From an uncultured Prevotellaceae bacterium (GTDB taxonomy: Bacteria > Bacteroidota > Bacteroidia > Bacteroidales > Bacteroidaceae), in NCBI GenBank assembly GCA_937877625.1, contig CALFJG010000011.1, forward strand, positions 1-20,024: 20,024 nucleotides of DNA, given 5' to 3'. Below the pieces are notes generated by a model. It did not search any database, was not told the DNA's origin, and was given only the letters and a program-made list of their open reading frames with translations. How positions within the stretch are numbered: the first letter of the stretch is position 1; the number at the start of each line of letters is the position of its first letter. Below, in pieces: positions 1 to 7,220 of the stretch. A program made the translations under genes and the position numbers.

Positions 1-204
1 AATGCATTATGCATATCCGGCGACCATATTCCTGGCGGAGTTGCTCCCCAGCAGATCTCCGTTACGCTTCAAGCCGCAGAAGATAATGACCTTTGCAGAG
101 ATGACCAAAAAGAAGGAGTATTTTCAGCCTGCAAAATGACCTATACGCCTAAAGAATTGGCTTTACTCTCTTCTATGATCTATTTACAATTCTTTATCTT
201 GTAA
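1..204 (+). CDS. C-terminal fragment of an unrecognised protein (cut by window edge)
   Basis: Reading frame 1 is open from the first base to a TAA at 202-204, giving 67 C-terminal residues whose start lies outside the window. The product ends in a helix-like hydrophobic stretch (TPKELALLSSMIYLQFFIL). I do not recognise the family, and no motif is visible. Support is limited to the open frame, plausible codon use, and the absence of a competing gene on either strand in 1-240. It converges with the minus-strand lipoprotein gene, with 38 bp between the two stops. A chance open frame of this length is possible, so confidence is moderate to low. Confidence 0.42.
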   Translation, partial: NALCISGDHIPGGVAPQQISVTLQAAEDNDLCRDDQKEGVFSACKMTYTPKELALLSSMIYLQFFIL

Positions 205-242
205 GACCAAAGTTTCATCCCCGCAAGCCTACAATCATATTA

Positions 243-602
243 CTACCATTCTACTTCGTCATTGTTTTCCATATAGCGGATTATATTATTGTCGATTATA
301 TCGCCTTCGCTGCGGGGGTCAAAGCCGTACATACTTTCGTCGATTTCGTCATCCGAATCATCGGTATCGTATGCGCTATTGTTACTTCTGTTCTGTGCTG
401 AAGACGAAGAGATGCTATTTTTGTTGCCCATTTGCTGTTCGGAGGCCGTGGCGAGGGTGTCTTTATCTGACATAAAGGGTTCTTCGCTCTCGGGCGGCAA
501 GGCGATAAAAAGAGAATCGCCTAATTCATCGGCTTTATGCTCATTATTGTTACAAGAAGCGAAACAAAGAAAGGCTATAAAGATAAGGAGTATCCTATTC
601 AT
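243..602 (-). CDS. Small acidic lipoprotein, function unknown
   Basis: The 119-aa product begins with a lipoprotein signal peptide: Met-Asn-Arg, a hydrophobic run, then the lipobox FASC with the acylated cysteine at residue 17. The mature part is low-complexity and polar, with a Ser/Asn-rich middle (about 61-76) and an acidic segment around 79-90. I count 26 Asp/Glu against 6 Lys/Arg after the cysteine. No enzymatic motif is seen, and the protein is probably largely disordered and membrane-anchored. A TACCTTTG box on the same strand at 654-661 lies 51 nt upstream of the ATG, which supports a real gene over the overlapping plus-strand open frames. It is divergent from the glycosyltransferase genes. 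Function is unknown. Confidence 0.72.
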   Translation of the reverse strand: MNRILLIFIAFLCFASCNNNEHKADELGDSLFIALPPESEEPFMSDKDTLATASEQQMGNKNSISSSSAQNRSNNSAYDTDDSDDEIDESMYGFDPRSEGDIIDNNIIRYMENNDEVEW

Positions 603-653
603 CGTATTAGCAGAAAAGAGTTAGTACAACTAAAAACCGTGTTTTTTGTAAGG

Positions 654-661
654 CAAAGGTA
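654..661 (-). promoter_or_regulatory. Bacteroidota -7 promoter box for the lipoprotein gene
   Basis: The minus strand reads TACCTTTG here, matching the Bacteroides sigma-ABfr -7 consensus TAnnTTTG. It lies 51 nt upstream of the lipoprotein ATG. No clear TTG/TTTG -33 element is seen at the expected 19-21 nt distance, so the call rests on the -7 box and its position. Confidence 0.5.
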
Positions 662-774
662 CGAACAAAAACAAGACACACGGGAAGAATTGTGTAAACT
701 TTTTGTTCTTGCCTATAATCAGGATGCGGCCAGTAAAATACGGCAACAAACGGGCAAACAGACGCTTTTTTCAC

Positions 775-782
775 TACCTTTG
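775..782 (+). promoter_or_regulatory. Bacteroidota -7 promoter box for the glycosyltransferase pair
   Basis: TACCTTTG on the plus strand matches TAnnTTTG and lies 61 nt before the TTG start of the GT4 gene. The wider context CACTACCTTTGC is identical to that of the box at 17225. No convincing -33 TTTG is seen. Together with the box at 654-661 it makes this a divergent promoter region. Confidence 0.52.
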
Positions 783-843
783 CGCCGTTAAGTAGAAAAA
801 GACAGACAAGATCAACAATAGTTCTTCTAATCCCTACACCCCC

Positions 844-2106
844 TTGCGCATACTTCTTTGTAACACTTCTGAAAGTATAGGTGGCGCAGCAATCGCTGCT
901 CGCCGTTTGATGCGCGCTCTGCGGTTAGCAGGCCAAGATGTCAGCCTCTTTGTGCGCGACCGTGCTCCACGAAGCGAAGAAAGCGTGCATACTCCCACCC
1001 TCCCCCACGCGCTACTTCGCTTTAAGTTTATTGCCGAGCGCGTAGGTATTTGGCGCGCTAACAACTGGCATCGCCATCGTCTGTTTGAGGTGGATAGTGC
1101 TACACACGGCGTTGACATCACCTGCAAGCCATATTTCAAGAATGCCGATGTGGTGCATTTGCATTGGATCAATCAAGGACTTTTCTCTTTGCGAGATATA
1201 GAGCGAATGTTACGTTCAGGAAAGCCCATTGTTTGGACGCTCCACGATATGTGGCCTCTCACCGGCATTTGCCACCATAGCCGCGAATGTGAGGGTTGGT
1301 TATCAAGCTGTGGAAGATGTCCGATACTCTATCGTGGCACACCGCACGACCTTTCTTGGCGTTGCTACCGTCGTAAGAAAACAGTGTATGGCACAAGACC
1401 AATGCATTTTGTGGCTTGCAGCAACTGGCTGGCCGATATAGCACGACGCGCACCGCTACTTAACGGACACGTGGTACACAGTATTCCAAACGCTATCGAC
1501 ACAACATTCTATCGCCCCTCCGACTCCTTTGAGGCTCGTAAGCACTTAGGCCTTCCTCAAGACGCTATCTTAGTGCTTTTTGTGGCTTATAAAGCTACGG
1601 ACCCCAACAAAGGGATTTTTTACCTACGGGGTGCGGTGAGACGCCTTATTTCAAAACATCCCGCCCTACGCAATCGCCTTCGGTTGATTATCGTAGGACG
1701 CGAAGCCACAGTTCTACGCGACACCTTTGCCGTGCCTGCCCATACCTATGAATATGTAAACAACGAAGAGACTATGCGCGACTTCTATCGTGCTGCTACT
1801 CTTCTGGCTATGCCAACCTTACAAGACAATCTTCCAAACACCATAGTGGAAGCCATGTCCACAGGTACACCGACTGTAGGTTTTCGTGTAGGCGGTCTGC
1901 CCCAACTCATCGCACATAAAGAAAACGGCTACCTATCGGCATATAAGGACGAGACAGACTTTGCAGAGGGACTCGCCTATTGCATAGACCAAGACACTTT
2001 ACCGCATTTGCGCGAAACGTGTCGAAAGCATGCCGAAGCCGTATTTTCCCAAAAAGCCGTTGCTGAAGCCTACATGAACGTTTATCAAGAAGCCATTGAA
2101 CACTAA
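844..2106 (+). CDS. Glycosyltransferase, GT4 (GT-B fold) family
   Basis: The 420-aa product is a retaining GT-B glycosyltransferase that transfers a sugar from a nucleotide donor during surface polysaccharide or glycan assembly at the cytoplasmic face. The N-terminal domain starts with the family-like strand MRILLCNTSESIGGAAIAA. A cysteine set follows HDMWPLTG (C143, C149, C156, C159) and could bind a metal. The C-terminal donor domain (about 240-400) has LIIVGRE and the EX7E-like region DNLPNTIVEAMSTGTPTVG (328-346). The start is an unusual TTG at 844: an in-frame stop lies at about 793, there is no ATG between, and the conserved N-terminus begins exactly there. The next gene starts 8 nt after the stop, so the two are probably cotranscribed. 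Acceptor and sugar cannot be told. Confidence 0.9.
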   Translation: MRILLCNTSESIGGAAIAARRLMRALRLAGQDVSLFVRDRAPRSEESVHTPTLPHALLRFKFIAERVGIWRANNWHRHRLFEVDSATHGVDITCKPYFKNADVVHLHWINQGLFSLRDIERMLRSGKPIVWTLHDMWPLTGICHHSRECEGWLSSCGRCPILYRGTPHDLSWRCYRRKKTVYGTRPMHFVACSNWLADIARRAPLLNGHVVHSIPNAIDTTFYRPSDSFEARKHLGLPQDAILVLFVAYKATDPNKGIFYLRGAVRRLISKHPALRNRLRLIIVGREATVLRDTFAVPAHTYEYVNNEETMRDFYRAATLLAMPTLQDNLPNTIVEAMSTGTPTVGFRVGGLPQLIAHKENGYLSAYKDETDFAEGLAYCIDQDTLPHLRETCRKHAEAVFSQKAVAEAYMNVYQEAIEH

Positions 2107-2114
2107 TTACTGAT

Positions 2115-2942
2115 ATGCACCCCAGTCTAAAAGATACCACAGACGATAGCACAGGCTGTCACCCCCCGCTTAAAATCACCATAGCCACCGTCACCTACAA
2201 CGCTGGCTCACTCATAGCACGAACAATTGCCAGCGTAGAAGAGCAAGACTATCCCTTTGTGGAGCATTTAGTCATTGATGGTAATAGCCACGATGATACG
2301 CTCACACAAATTCATCATTATCAAGAGCGCAACAGCATTGCCGCCGTACAGCACGAGGTGCGTTGCCTCAGCGAGCCCGACGAGGGTCTCTACGATGCGA
2401 TGAACAAAGCCCTGCGCGAAGCCACGGGCGACTACATCCTTTTCCTCAATGCGGGCGACACGCTCCACTCACCCCAGACACTCTCAGCGATTGCTCGTGT
2501 GGCAAAGCAGAACAAGATGCCTGCTGTGGTCTATGGCGACACCGACCTCTACAACCTCAACGGCCAGTTTGTGCGCCACCGCCGCCTTGCGCCGCCACCG
2601 AACCTCACGTGGCGTAGTTTTAAAAATGGTATGCTTGTGTGCCACCAAGCTTTTTGTGCGCGTCTAACCATCGCCCGCAAACACCCCTACAATCTCAACT
2701 ATCGTTTCAGTGCCGACTTTGACTGGTGTATCCGTATTATGCGCCAAGCTGCGCGAGAGAGAGCATCACTTGTTCCCGTTGGTGATGTCGTGGCACACTA
2801 TCTTGACGACGAGGGGATGACGAAGAAGAACCACAAAGCCTCACTCTCCGAACGCTTCCGTATCATGTCCCACCACTACGGCCTCGTACCCACCACACTG
2901 CGCCACCTCTGGTTTATCGTACGATTGAAATTAAAAAAGTAA
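2115..2942 (+). CDS. Glycosyltransferase, GT2 (GT-A fold) family
   Basis: The 275-aa product is an inverting GT-A glycosyltransferase. Residues 20-30 (KITIATVTYNA) form the first Rossmann strand, DGNSHD (55-60) contacts the nucleotide, SEPDEGLYDAMNKA (86-99) is the typical GT2 segment before the metal site, and LNAGD (111-115) takes the place of the DXD motif. SADFDWCIRIMR further on matches the catalytic-base region. These features resemble the WcaE/PGL-type GT2 subgroup. About 18 residues precede the core, so a slightly later start is possible, but the ATG at 2115, 8 nt after the GT4 stop, fits tight coupling. With the GT4 gene it probably adds successive sugars to one envelope glycan. The exact substrate is unknown. 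Confidence 0.9.
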   Translation: MHPSLKDTTDDSTGCHPPLKITIATVTYNAGSLIARTIASVEEQDYPFVEHLVIDGNSHDDTLTQIHHYQERNSIAAVQHEVRCLSEPDEGLYDAMNKALREATGDYILFLNAGDTLHSPQTLSAIARVAKQNKMPAVVYGDTDLYNLNGQFVRHRRLAPPPNLTWRSFKNGMLVCHQAFCARLTIARKHPYNLNYRFSADFDWCIRIMRQAARERASLVPVGDVVAHYLDDEGMTKKNHKASLSERFRIMSHHYGLVPTTLRHLWFIVRLKLKK

Positions 2943-3040
2943 AAGCAAAGCCTAAATCTGCCTTGAACAAAGGGTTAAGGTCTGTTTGTTAATAGTGCAA
3001 CCGCTCACGCACGGGGCATCTTGCTTAGATTTGCTGATAC

Positions 3041-3142
3041 TTAAGGTGGGTTCTACTAATTTCCACGGTTAAGCTTGACATAGATGGGGCTTTAAGCTTT
3101 TGTCAGATTTCTGACAAAGCGAATTAATAGAACCCTCCTTAA
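3041..3142. repeat. 102-bp element with 21-bp imperfect terminal inverted repeats
   Basis: The 206-bp gap between the converging GT2 and xerD genes holds an inverted repeat with arms at 3041-3061 and 3122-3142 (19 of 21 positions match; core TTAAGGnGGGTTCTAnTAATT). Inside, at 3099-3117, lies a perfect small palindrome TTTGTCAGA-tt-TCTGACAAA, plus two copies of TTAAGCTT. It may act as a bidirectional terminator for the two converging genes, or be a small non-autonomous mobile or REP-like element. No target-site duplication is evident. Confidence 0.65.
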
Positions 3143-3148
3143 AAGACG

Positions 3149-4033
3149 TTATTCCTTATTTCTGGGAAAGAAATCAAGGATTTGTTTGCGAAGATAGCCA
3201 CGGTCGATATGTGTGTAGATTTCTGTGGTGCTGATGCTTTCGTGGCCGAGCATTGTTTGTATGGCACGTAGGTTTGCTCCGCCTTCAAGCAGATGGGTGG
3301 CAAAGGTGTGTCGCAACGTGTGGGGGCTTATTACTTTGGTAATTCCGGCACACTGTGCATAGTACTTCAAATTATGAAACACCGTGATGCGCGAAAGGTG
3401 TTTGCGCCGTCGGTGGGAGAGAAAGAGGTAGTCCTCTTCGCCGGGTTTGGGAGTAATCTCGGCGCGATCTTCAAACCATAAGTCTAATTCAACCTTAGCA
3501 CGAGGGGATATAGGAACAAGGCGTTGCTTATCGCCTTTTCCTATTACACGTAAGAAATCATCGTCAAGATATAGGTGGGAAAGGCATAAATTACATAGTT
3601 CGCTCACACGCAGTCCACAACTATAAAGCATCTCAACAATAGCACGGTCGCGCTGTCCGAAGGGTTGCGACAAATCAATTACTGCGAGTATATCCTCCAC
3701 CTCTTGCAACGTCAGTACTTCGGGCAGTGTGCGCCCCACTTTGGGCGACTCAAGGAGTTCCGTGGGGTCTGTCTCTACAAATCCTTCGTTGAGCGCAAAA
3801 CGATAAAAGGAGCGCAAAGCACTATGAAGTCTAACGATACTTCGTGCTGCTATGCCGAGGTTGGTAAGGAGTAAGGTATAAGCGTGGAGCGTATCAAGCG
3901 TCACCTCGTTGGGCTTCACACCTTGTTCTTGGAGATATTCTAAAAAGCGAGTTATGTCGCGCAAATACGCTTGGCGGGTATTTTCAGAAAGACCTTTTAC
4001 AAGTATGATATAATTTTGGAAGGCTTGAAGCAT
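3149..4033 (-). CDS. xerD: Site-specific tyrosine recombinase, XerD type
   Basis: The 294-aa product has the full architecture of a Xer recombinase. The N-terminal SAM-like core-binding domain covers about 1-90 (LSENTRQAYLRDITRF), and the catalytic domain covers about 105-290. The catalytic residues are visible: R142 (GLRVSEL), K166 (IGKGDKQR), H238 and R241 (SPHTLRHTFATHLLEGG), H264 (MLGH) and the nucleophile Y273 (IYTH). Length and sequence fit XerD, which with XerC resolves chromosome dimers at dif near the terminus. Bacteroidota also carry many related integrases and invertases, but no mobile-element genes are adjacent. The ATG start gives a standard N-terminus (MLQAFQNYIILVKGLSENT). It converges with the GT2 gene and lies 96 bp downstream of the phosphatase gene. 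Confidence 0.88.
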   Translation of the reverse strand: MLQAFQNYIILVKGLSENTRQAYLRDITRFLEYLQEQGVKPNEVTLDTLHAYTLLLTNLGIAARSIVRLHSALRSFYRFALNEGFVETDPTELLESPKVGRTLPEVLTLQEVEDILAVIDLSQPFGQRDRAIVEMLYSCGLRVSELCNLCLSHLYLDDDFLRVIGKGDKQRLVPISPRAKVELDLWFEDRAEITPKPGEEDYLFLSHRRRKHLSRITVFHNLKYYAQCAGITKVISPHTLRHTFATHLLEGGANLRAIQTMLGHESISTTEIYTHIDRGYLRKQILDFFPRNKE

Positions 4034-4069
4034 CTAAACAATCATTATTTACGATAACCAGTAACCGTT

Positions 4070-4122
4070 GGAACATTAACCGATGACACATAAGCGCAGC
4101 AACCTTTCTTGGTTTATGCTCC
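4070..4122. repeat. Hairpin repeat, copy A (downstream of phosphatase gene)
   Basis: The ends GGAACATTAACC and GGTTTATGCTCC are near-complementary (10 of 12), giving an imperfect stem around a loop with AAGCGCAGCAAC. The reverse complement of 4071-4103 aligns without gaps to 5457-5489 (26 of 33 identical), so this is one of two related elements bracketing the phosphatase gene. It lies just past the phosphatase stop on the minus strand and could serve as its terminator, although there is no strong T-tract. Confidence 0.5.
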
Positions 4123-4129
4123 TTGATCC

Positions 4130-5407
4130 TTAGAGTGAAAAGGCGTTTAACTTGGCTAAATAATAATCCCGCACATCACGCCAATGATAATAAGGTGCTT
4201 TATCCGACTGAACGGGGAGTGTCATTTCGTGTTCGTTGAGCAGCGTTTTTACCAAGACATCATCGCTACCCGATTTACGATAGAAAATGATTTGTATGTT
4301 GCTCGCCATAGGGAATATGTTGTAGTTGCGTACGTCCACTTCGAGCGTATAGGGATCGGTGTAAGCCTTTCCATAGTTACCGAGTTCCATCAGTGCGGCA
4401 AGTGGATAAATCACCACCTCGTGGCCGAAGCGCATCGTTGCTCCGGGGTGTTGCTGTGTAATGCAGGTATCTGCGGTTTCAATAATGTTGCGTAGGAGGT
4501 TGGCTTCAAAATAGGGCATTTTGCCTTTGGTAAGTGGCGAGGCACCATAGTTGATATACCAGCCGAGATTGCTGTTACGCCAAAGTTGGTAGCACTCCTC
4601 GGGAGTAAAGAGCCAATAGAGGTCAAGGTCTGTGTCAAGGCTCTGCATATTAGAGCACACATTGAAAATGCTGTTCATCAGAGCATCACTATTCACGCTG
4701 TCTTTGATATAGTTTTCATCGCTGATAAGTTGGCTCACAAAGCGTCGGCTGTCCACCGTTTGTTTCCAGAAGTCATCGCGTGTACGCCGCGCATCGGGTT
4801 CTCCGCGAAATTTACTGAGATTGTCGTCGTGTTCATAGTTCATATAATACATATCGTGGTGGCTGGCATCATTGCGAAAGCGTAGTTTCGGGTTGAGTGC
4901 TTGCAGTGCCATACACTCTGCTTGCATAGAGAGGATACAGCGTATCACCACAGTGCTGCGAGCATCTACTGACACATCGCCGTCAAACACTTCTGGGAAG
5001 TTTTTGTACATACGTTGCGCAATGCCTCTGTGCTGTCGGTGTCCGAGCGGTGTGAGCTCACCGAGGCGACCGTTCGACATCCGTTCCACACTATCCAGAA
5101 TAGCTAATGCGCGTTCACCTACAGGAGTGAGTACTCCTGCACGTTTTGCTCTGTTGAGGCGGCGCACAGGGGCTGGATATTCGTCTTTTCCTATGAGCCA
5201 GCGCGAGCCGTGGCGGGCATAGTGGCTAATGTAGAAAGGTTTATAGCCGCGCGGTGCGGCGGTATAATGTACACCTGTGGGTTCGGGATAAGCCAGATAG
5301 TTAGAGGCCGAGCGGTGGAGGTCGGCATAGATTTCTTCACGGGCTGTCTGGGCATTAGCAAAGGTTGCTAACGCTAAGAGCAAAAGAGTTGTTAACAGCT
5401 TTTTCAT
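4130..5407 (-). CDS. Secreted histidine-type phosphatase (clade 2, phytase/MINPP-like)
   Basis: The 425-aa product starts with a Sec signal peptide (MKKLL, hydrophobic core, cleavage after ANA at about residue 19), so it acts in the periplasm or beyond. The motif SHYARHGSRW places the nucleophile histidine at H66 with R65 and R69 forming the phosphate pocket, diagnostic of the histidine phosphatase superfamily. R150 (DARSTVVIRC) probably completes the pocket. The second signature is RFGHEVVIYPL, with H329-E330 instead of the HD of classical acid phosphatases, more like the HAE of multiple inositol polyphosphate phosphatases. The protein therefore hydrolyses phosphomonoesters; inositol phosphates are a possible substrate but this is inference. 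It appears monocistronic and is bracketed by two related hairpin repeats. Confidence 0.85.
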   Translation of the reverse strand: MKKLLTTLLLLALATFANAQTAREEIYADLHRSASNYLAYPEPTGVHYTAAPRGYKPFYISHYARHGSRWLIGKDEYPAPVRRLNRAKRAGVLTPVGERALAILDSVERMSNGRLGELTPLGHRQHRGIAQRMYKNFPEVFDGDVSVDARSTVVIRCILSMQAECMALQALNPKLRFRNDASHHDMYYMNYEHDDNLSKFRGEPDARRTRDDFWKQTVDSRRFVSQLISDENYIKDSVNSDALMNSIFNVCSNMQSLDTDLDLYWLFTPEECYQLWRNSNLGWYINYGASPLTKGKMPYFEANLLRNIIETADTCITQQHPGATMRFGHEVVIYPLAALMELGNYGKAYTDPYTLEVDVRNYNIFPMASNIQIIFYRKSGSDDVLVKTLLNEHEMTLPVQSDKAPYYHWRDVRDYYLAKLNAFSL

Positions 5408-5426
5408 CGTAACTAAAAAATTTCTT

Positions 5427-5490
5427 TACGTTAACCATTCACCAAAACCCATAGACGTTGCTACGCTTAGGTGCTTTTGGTTAATGCTCG
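5427..5490. repeat. Hairpin repeat, copy B (upstream of phosphatase gene)
   Basis: The ends ACGTTAACCA and TGGTTAATGC are near-complementary (8 of 10) and enclose GTTGCTACGCTTAGGTG. Segment 5457-5489 matches the reverse complement of copy A (26 of 33). In addition 5477-5496 resembles 4109-4127 in direct orientation (TTGGTTnATGCTCnTTG). The element fills most of the 94-bp gap between rsgA and the phosphatase gene, downstream of rsgA on the minus strand. Confidence 0.5.
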
Positions 5491-5501
5491 TTGGATAAAG
5501 A

Positions 5502-6458
5502 TTATTGTATGTTTTTTTCTCTGTATTTACTTTCTGTTTCGTCTTTAAGCATAGAAAGGTAGGAAGCGTAGCGTGAATGTGGGAGTCTTCCTTGTTGTAG
5601 TGCGTCGCGTACGGCGCATCCTGGCTCGTGGGTGTGTGTACAACCGCCATATCGACAGGCGTGGCTCAGGGCAAAGATTTCACGAAAATAGTGGGACACC
5701 TCGGCAATTTTGAAATCTACTGTGCCAAAGCCTTTGATACCCGGAATGTCTATCAGTGCGCCGCCCCCGTCAAGGGGATAGAGCGTGCTGTAGGTAGTGG
5801 TGTGCATACCTTGTCCGTGTACTTCGCTGATGGGTGCTGTGCGCGCGTGTGCATCGGGTATCAGGCGGTTGAGCAATGTACTCTTGCCCGTGCCGCTATG
5901 CCCTGAGAGCAGTGTTAGTTTTCCTTGTAGCACCTCTCGCAAGGCATCTACGCCAGTGCCGTCAAGGGCTGAAATGTCGTAACAGCGATAGCCTGCCGCC
6001 TCGTATGTTTTTCGCAACACTTCTTTTTGCGCAAGGCTTTCTGGCGGCAGCTCGTCTATCTTGTTGAACACCACGAGCGTCTCCACACCGTATGCCTCGG
6101 CTGCGGCGAGGAAGCGGTCGGCAAAGGTTGTTGTTGTTTCGGGACGCGCGATAGTGAAAAGCAACGCGGCTTGGTCGATATTGGCAGCAAGGATATGGCT
6201 CTGTTTGGAGAGGTTTGGCGAGCGTCGGATGATGGCATTTCGTCGCTCGTCAATGTCGCATATCCATCCTACGCCGTTGTTTGCTCCTACAACAAACGAA
6301 ACCCCGTCGCCGACGGCTACGGGGTTTGTGCTGCGCAAGCCGCGTAGCCTTAGGTTGCCTTTCACTTTACAAAGCACCGTGTCGCCGTTGTCGCTAAGCA
6401 CAGTTTGCCAACTGCCAGTGCTTTTTACCACAAGCCCGTGCGCCACCGCTTCTTTCAT
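5502..6458 (-). CDS. rsgA: Ribosome small-subunit biogenesis GTPase RsgA
   Basis: RsgA is a circularly permuted GTPase that checks late 30S subunit maturation. From the ATG at 6458 the product is 318 aa: an N-terminal OB domain (GLVVKSTGSW to about residue 75), then the permuted G-domain in the order G4 (FNKIDEL), G5 (DISALDG), P-loop G1 (GHSGTGKSTLLN), switch I (GMHTTT) and G3 (DIPGIKGFG). A C-terminal zinc-binding region follows (CRYGGCTHTHEPGC). The frame is also open to a TTG at 6470, which would add four residues. The ATG is preferred because family members begin within a few residues of the GLVVKSTGSW strand and because it lies 4 nt after the stop of the upstream small gene. It is the last gene of a frr, small-ORF, rsgA unit. 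Confidence 0.93.
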   Translation of the reverse strand: MKEAVAHGLVVKSTGSWQTVLSDNGDTVLCKVKGNLRLRGLRSTNPVAVGDGVSFVVGANNGVGWICDIDERRNAIIRRSPNLSKQSHILAANIDQAALLFTIARPETTTTFADRFLAAAEAYGVETLVVFNKIDELPPESLAQKEVLRKTYEAAGYRCYDISALDGTGVDALREVLQGKLTLLSGHSGTGKSTLLNRLIPDAHARTAPISEVHGQGMHTTTYSTLYPLDGGGALIDIPGIKGFGTVDFKIAEVSHYFREIFALSHACRYGGCTHTHEPGCAVRDALQQGRLPHSRYASYLSMLKDETESKYREKNIQ

Positions 6459-6462
6459 CGGC

Positions 6463-6633
6463 TCAAACAAGTATTATAATACCGATGGCCACCAGTATCG
6501 TCATCCACAAAGGGAAATCGAAAAGCAAGGACATCACTATATAACTTGCCAAAATGATGAGTGCTACTTTTAGCAACTTCAACAGACCTTGGAAGAGTAT
6601 ATAAACGAGATATTCCTTCTGAGTAGAATCCAT
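6463..6633 (-). CDS. 56-aa membrane protein between frr and rsgA, function unknown
   Basis: Between frr and rsgA the minus strand carries an ATG at 6633 and a TGA ending at 6463, encoding 56 residues. A short polar N-terminus (MDSTQKEYLVYILFQG) is followed by two hydrophobic stretches, about residues 20-38 and 42-56, so a two-segment or hairpin inner-membrane protein is likely. The frr stop TGA is separated from this ATG by one nucleotide. The gene ends 4 nt before the rsgA ATG, or overlaps a possible rsgA TTG start. This packing fills the gap exactly and argues for translational coupling and a real gene. I do not recognise the family. It may help place or stabilise a partner at the membrane, but nothing in the sequence shows this. 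Confidence 0.68.
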   Translation of the reverse strand: MDSTQKEYLVYILFQGLLKLLKVALIILASYIVMSLLFDFPLWMTILVAIGIIILV

Positions 6634-6634
6634 A

Positions 6635-7195
6635 TCAGACTGTCATAATTTCCTTGTTCTTCTTTTCAAGGAGTTCATCAATGGCCTTAATATGTTTGTC
6701 GTGGAGTTTCTGCAGGTCGGCCTCGCCATCTTTTCCTAAATCCTCGCTCAGGCCGTCTTTTACAGCCTTTTTCAGTTTATCCACGCCCTCACGACGTATA
6801 TTGCGTACCGCAATCTTGGCGTCCTCTGCCTCGCCGTTGCATTGTTTTGTGAGTTGTCGGCGGCGTTCCTCGGTCAGCGCGGGAATGTTCACACGTATTA
6901 TCTCGCCGTTGTTTTCGGGCATAATGCCTACGTCGCTGTTGATGATGGCGCGTTCTATTTCTTTAAACATTGACTTGTCGAACGGCTTGATAGCAATGGT
7001 GCGCGCATCCGGCGTGGTGAGGCTTGCAGCTACTTGCAACGGTGACTTTTGGCCGTAGTAGTCAATACGTACGCTGTCGAGGATATGGACATTGGCACGT
7101 CCGGCGCGTATGCGCGAGAGTTTCTCCTCGAGATGCATCACACTCATTTCCATACGCTCGTCAAGCGAGGCAAGGAGTTCTTTTACGTCTATCAT
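6635..7195 (-). CDS. frr: Ribosome recycling factor
   Basis: The 186-aa product is full length for RRF, which with EF-G splits post-termination 70S ribosomes. The three-helix domain I carries the signature KLSRIRAGRANVHILDSVRIDYYG (about 25-48). The beta-rich domain II follows (TPDARTIAIKPFDKSM, about 61-76), then NIPALTEERRRQLTKQ (103-118), where a Pro-Pro pair is more usual than the Pro-Ala seen here. The C-terminal helix ends in KKNKEIMTV. The ATG at 7195 gives the standard N-terminus. Its stop codon is one nucleotide from the start of the 56-aa membrane protein gene, and a small lipoprotein gene ends 25 bp upstream, so these genes probably share a transcript. Confidence 0.96.
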   Translation of the reverse strand: MIDVKELLASLDERMEMSVMHLEEKLSRIRAGRANVHILDSVRIDYYGQKSPLQVAASLTTPDARTIAIKPFDKSMFKEIERAIINSDVGIMPENNGEIIRVNIPALTEERRRQLTKQCNGEAEDAKIAVRNIRREGVDKLKKAVKDGLSEDLGKDGEADLQKLHDKHIKAIDELLEKKNKEIMTV

Positions 7196-7220
7196 AGTAG
7201 TGTTATTTTGTTATTGTGTT

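Noticed and set aside
289..791. Plus-strand open frames overlapping the first lipoprotein gene and its upstream region
   Set aside because: They lack signal peptides or family motifs, and the minus-strand frame has a lipobox and a promoter box in the right place.
3149..4033. Integrase of a mobile element or a dedicated DNA invertase
   Set aside because: Sequence and length fit housekeeping XerD and there are no mobility genes, attachment-site repeats or tRNA nearby.
5426..5650. Minus-strand 74-codon frame over the rsgA 3' end and repeat B
   Set aside because: It overlaps the certain rsgA frame and has no recognisable domain.
6459..6470. TTG start of rsgA at 6470
   Set aside because: Kept only as an alternative; the ATG at 6458 follows the small gene's stop and is nearer the conserved strand.
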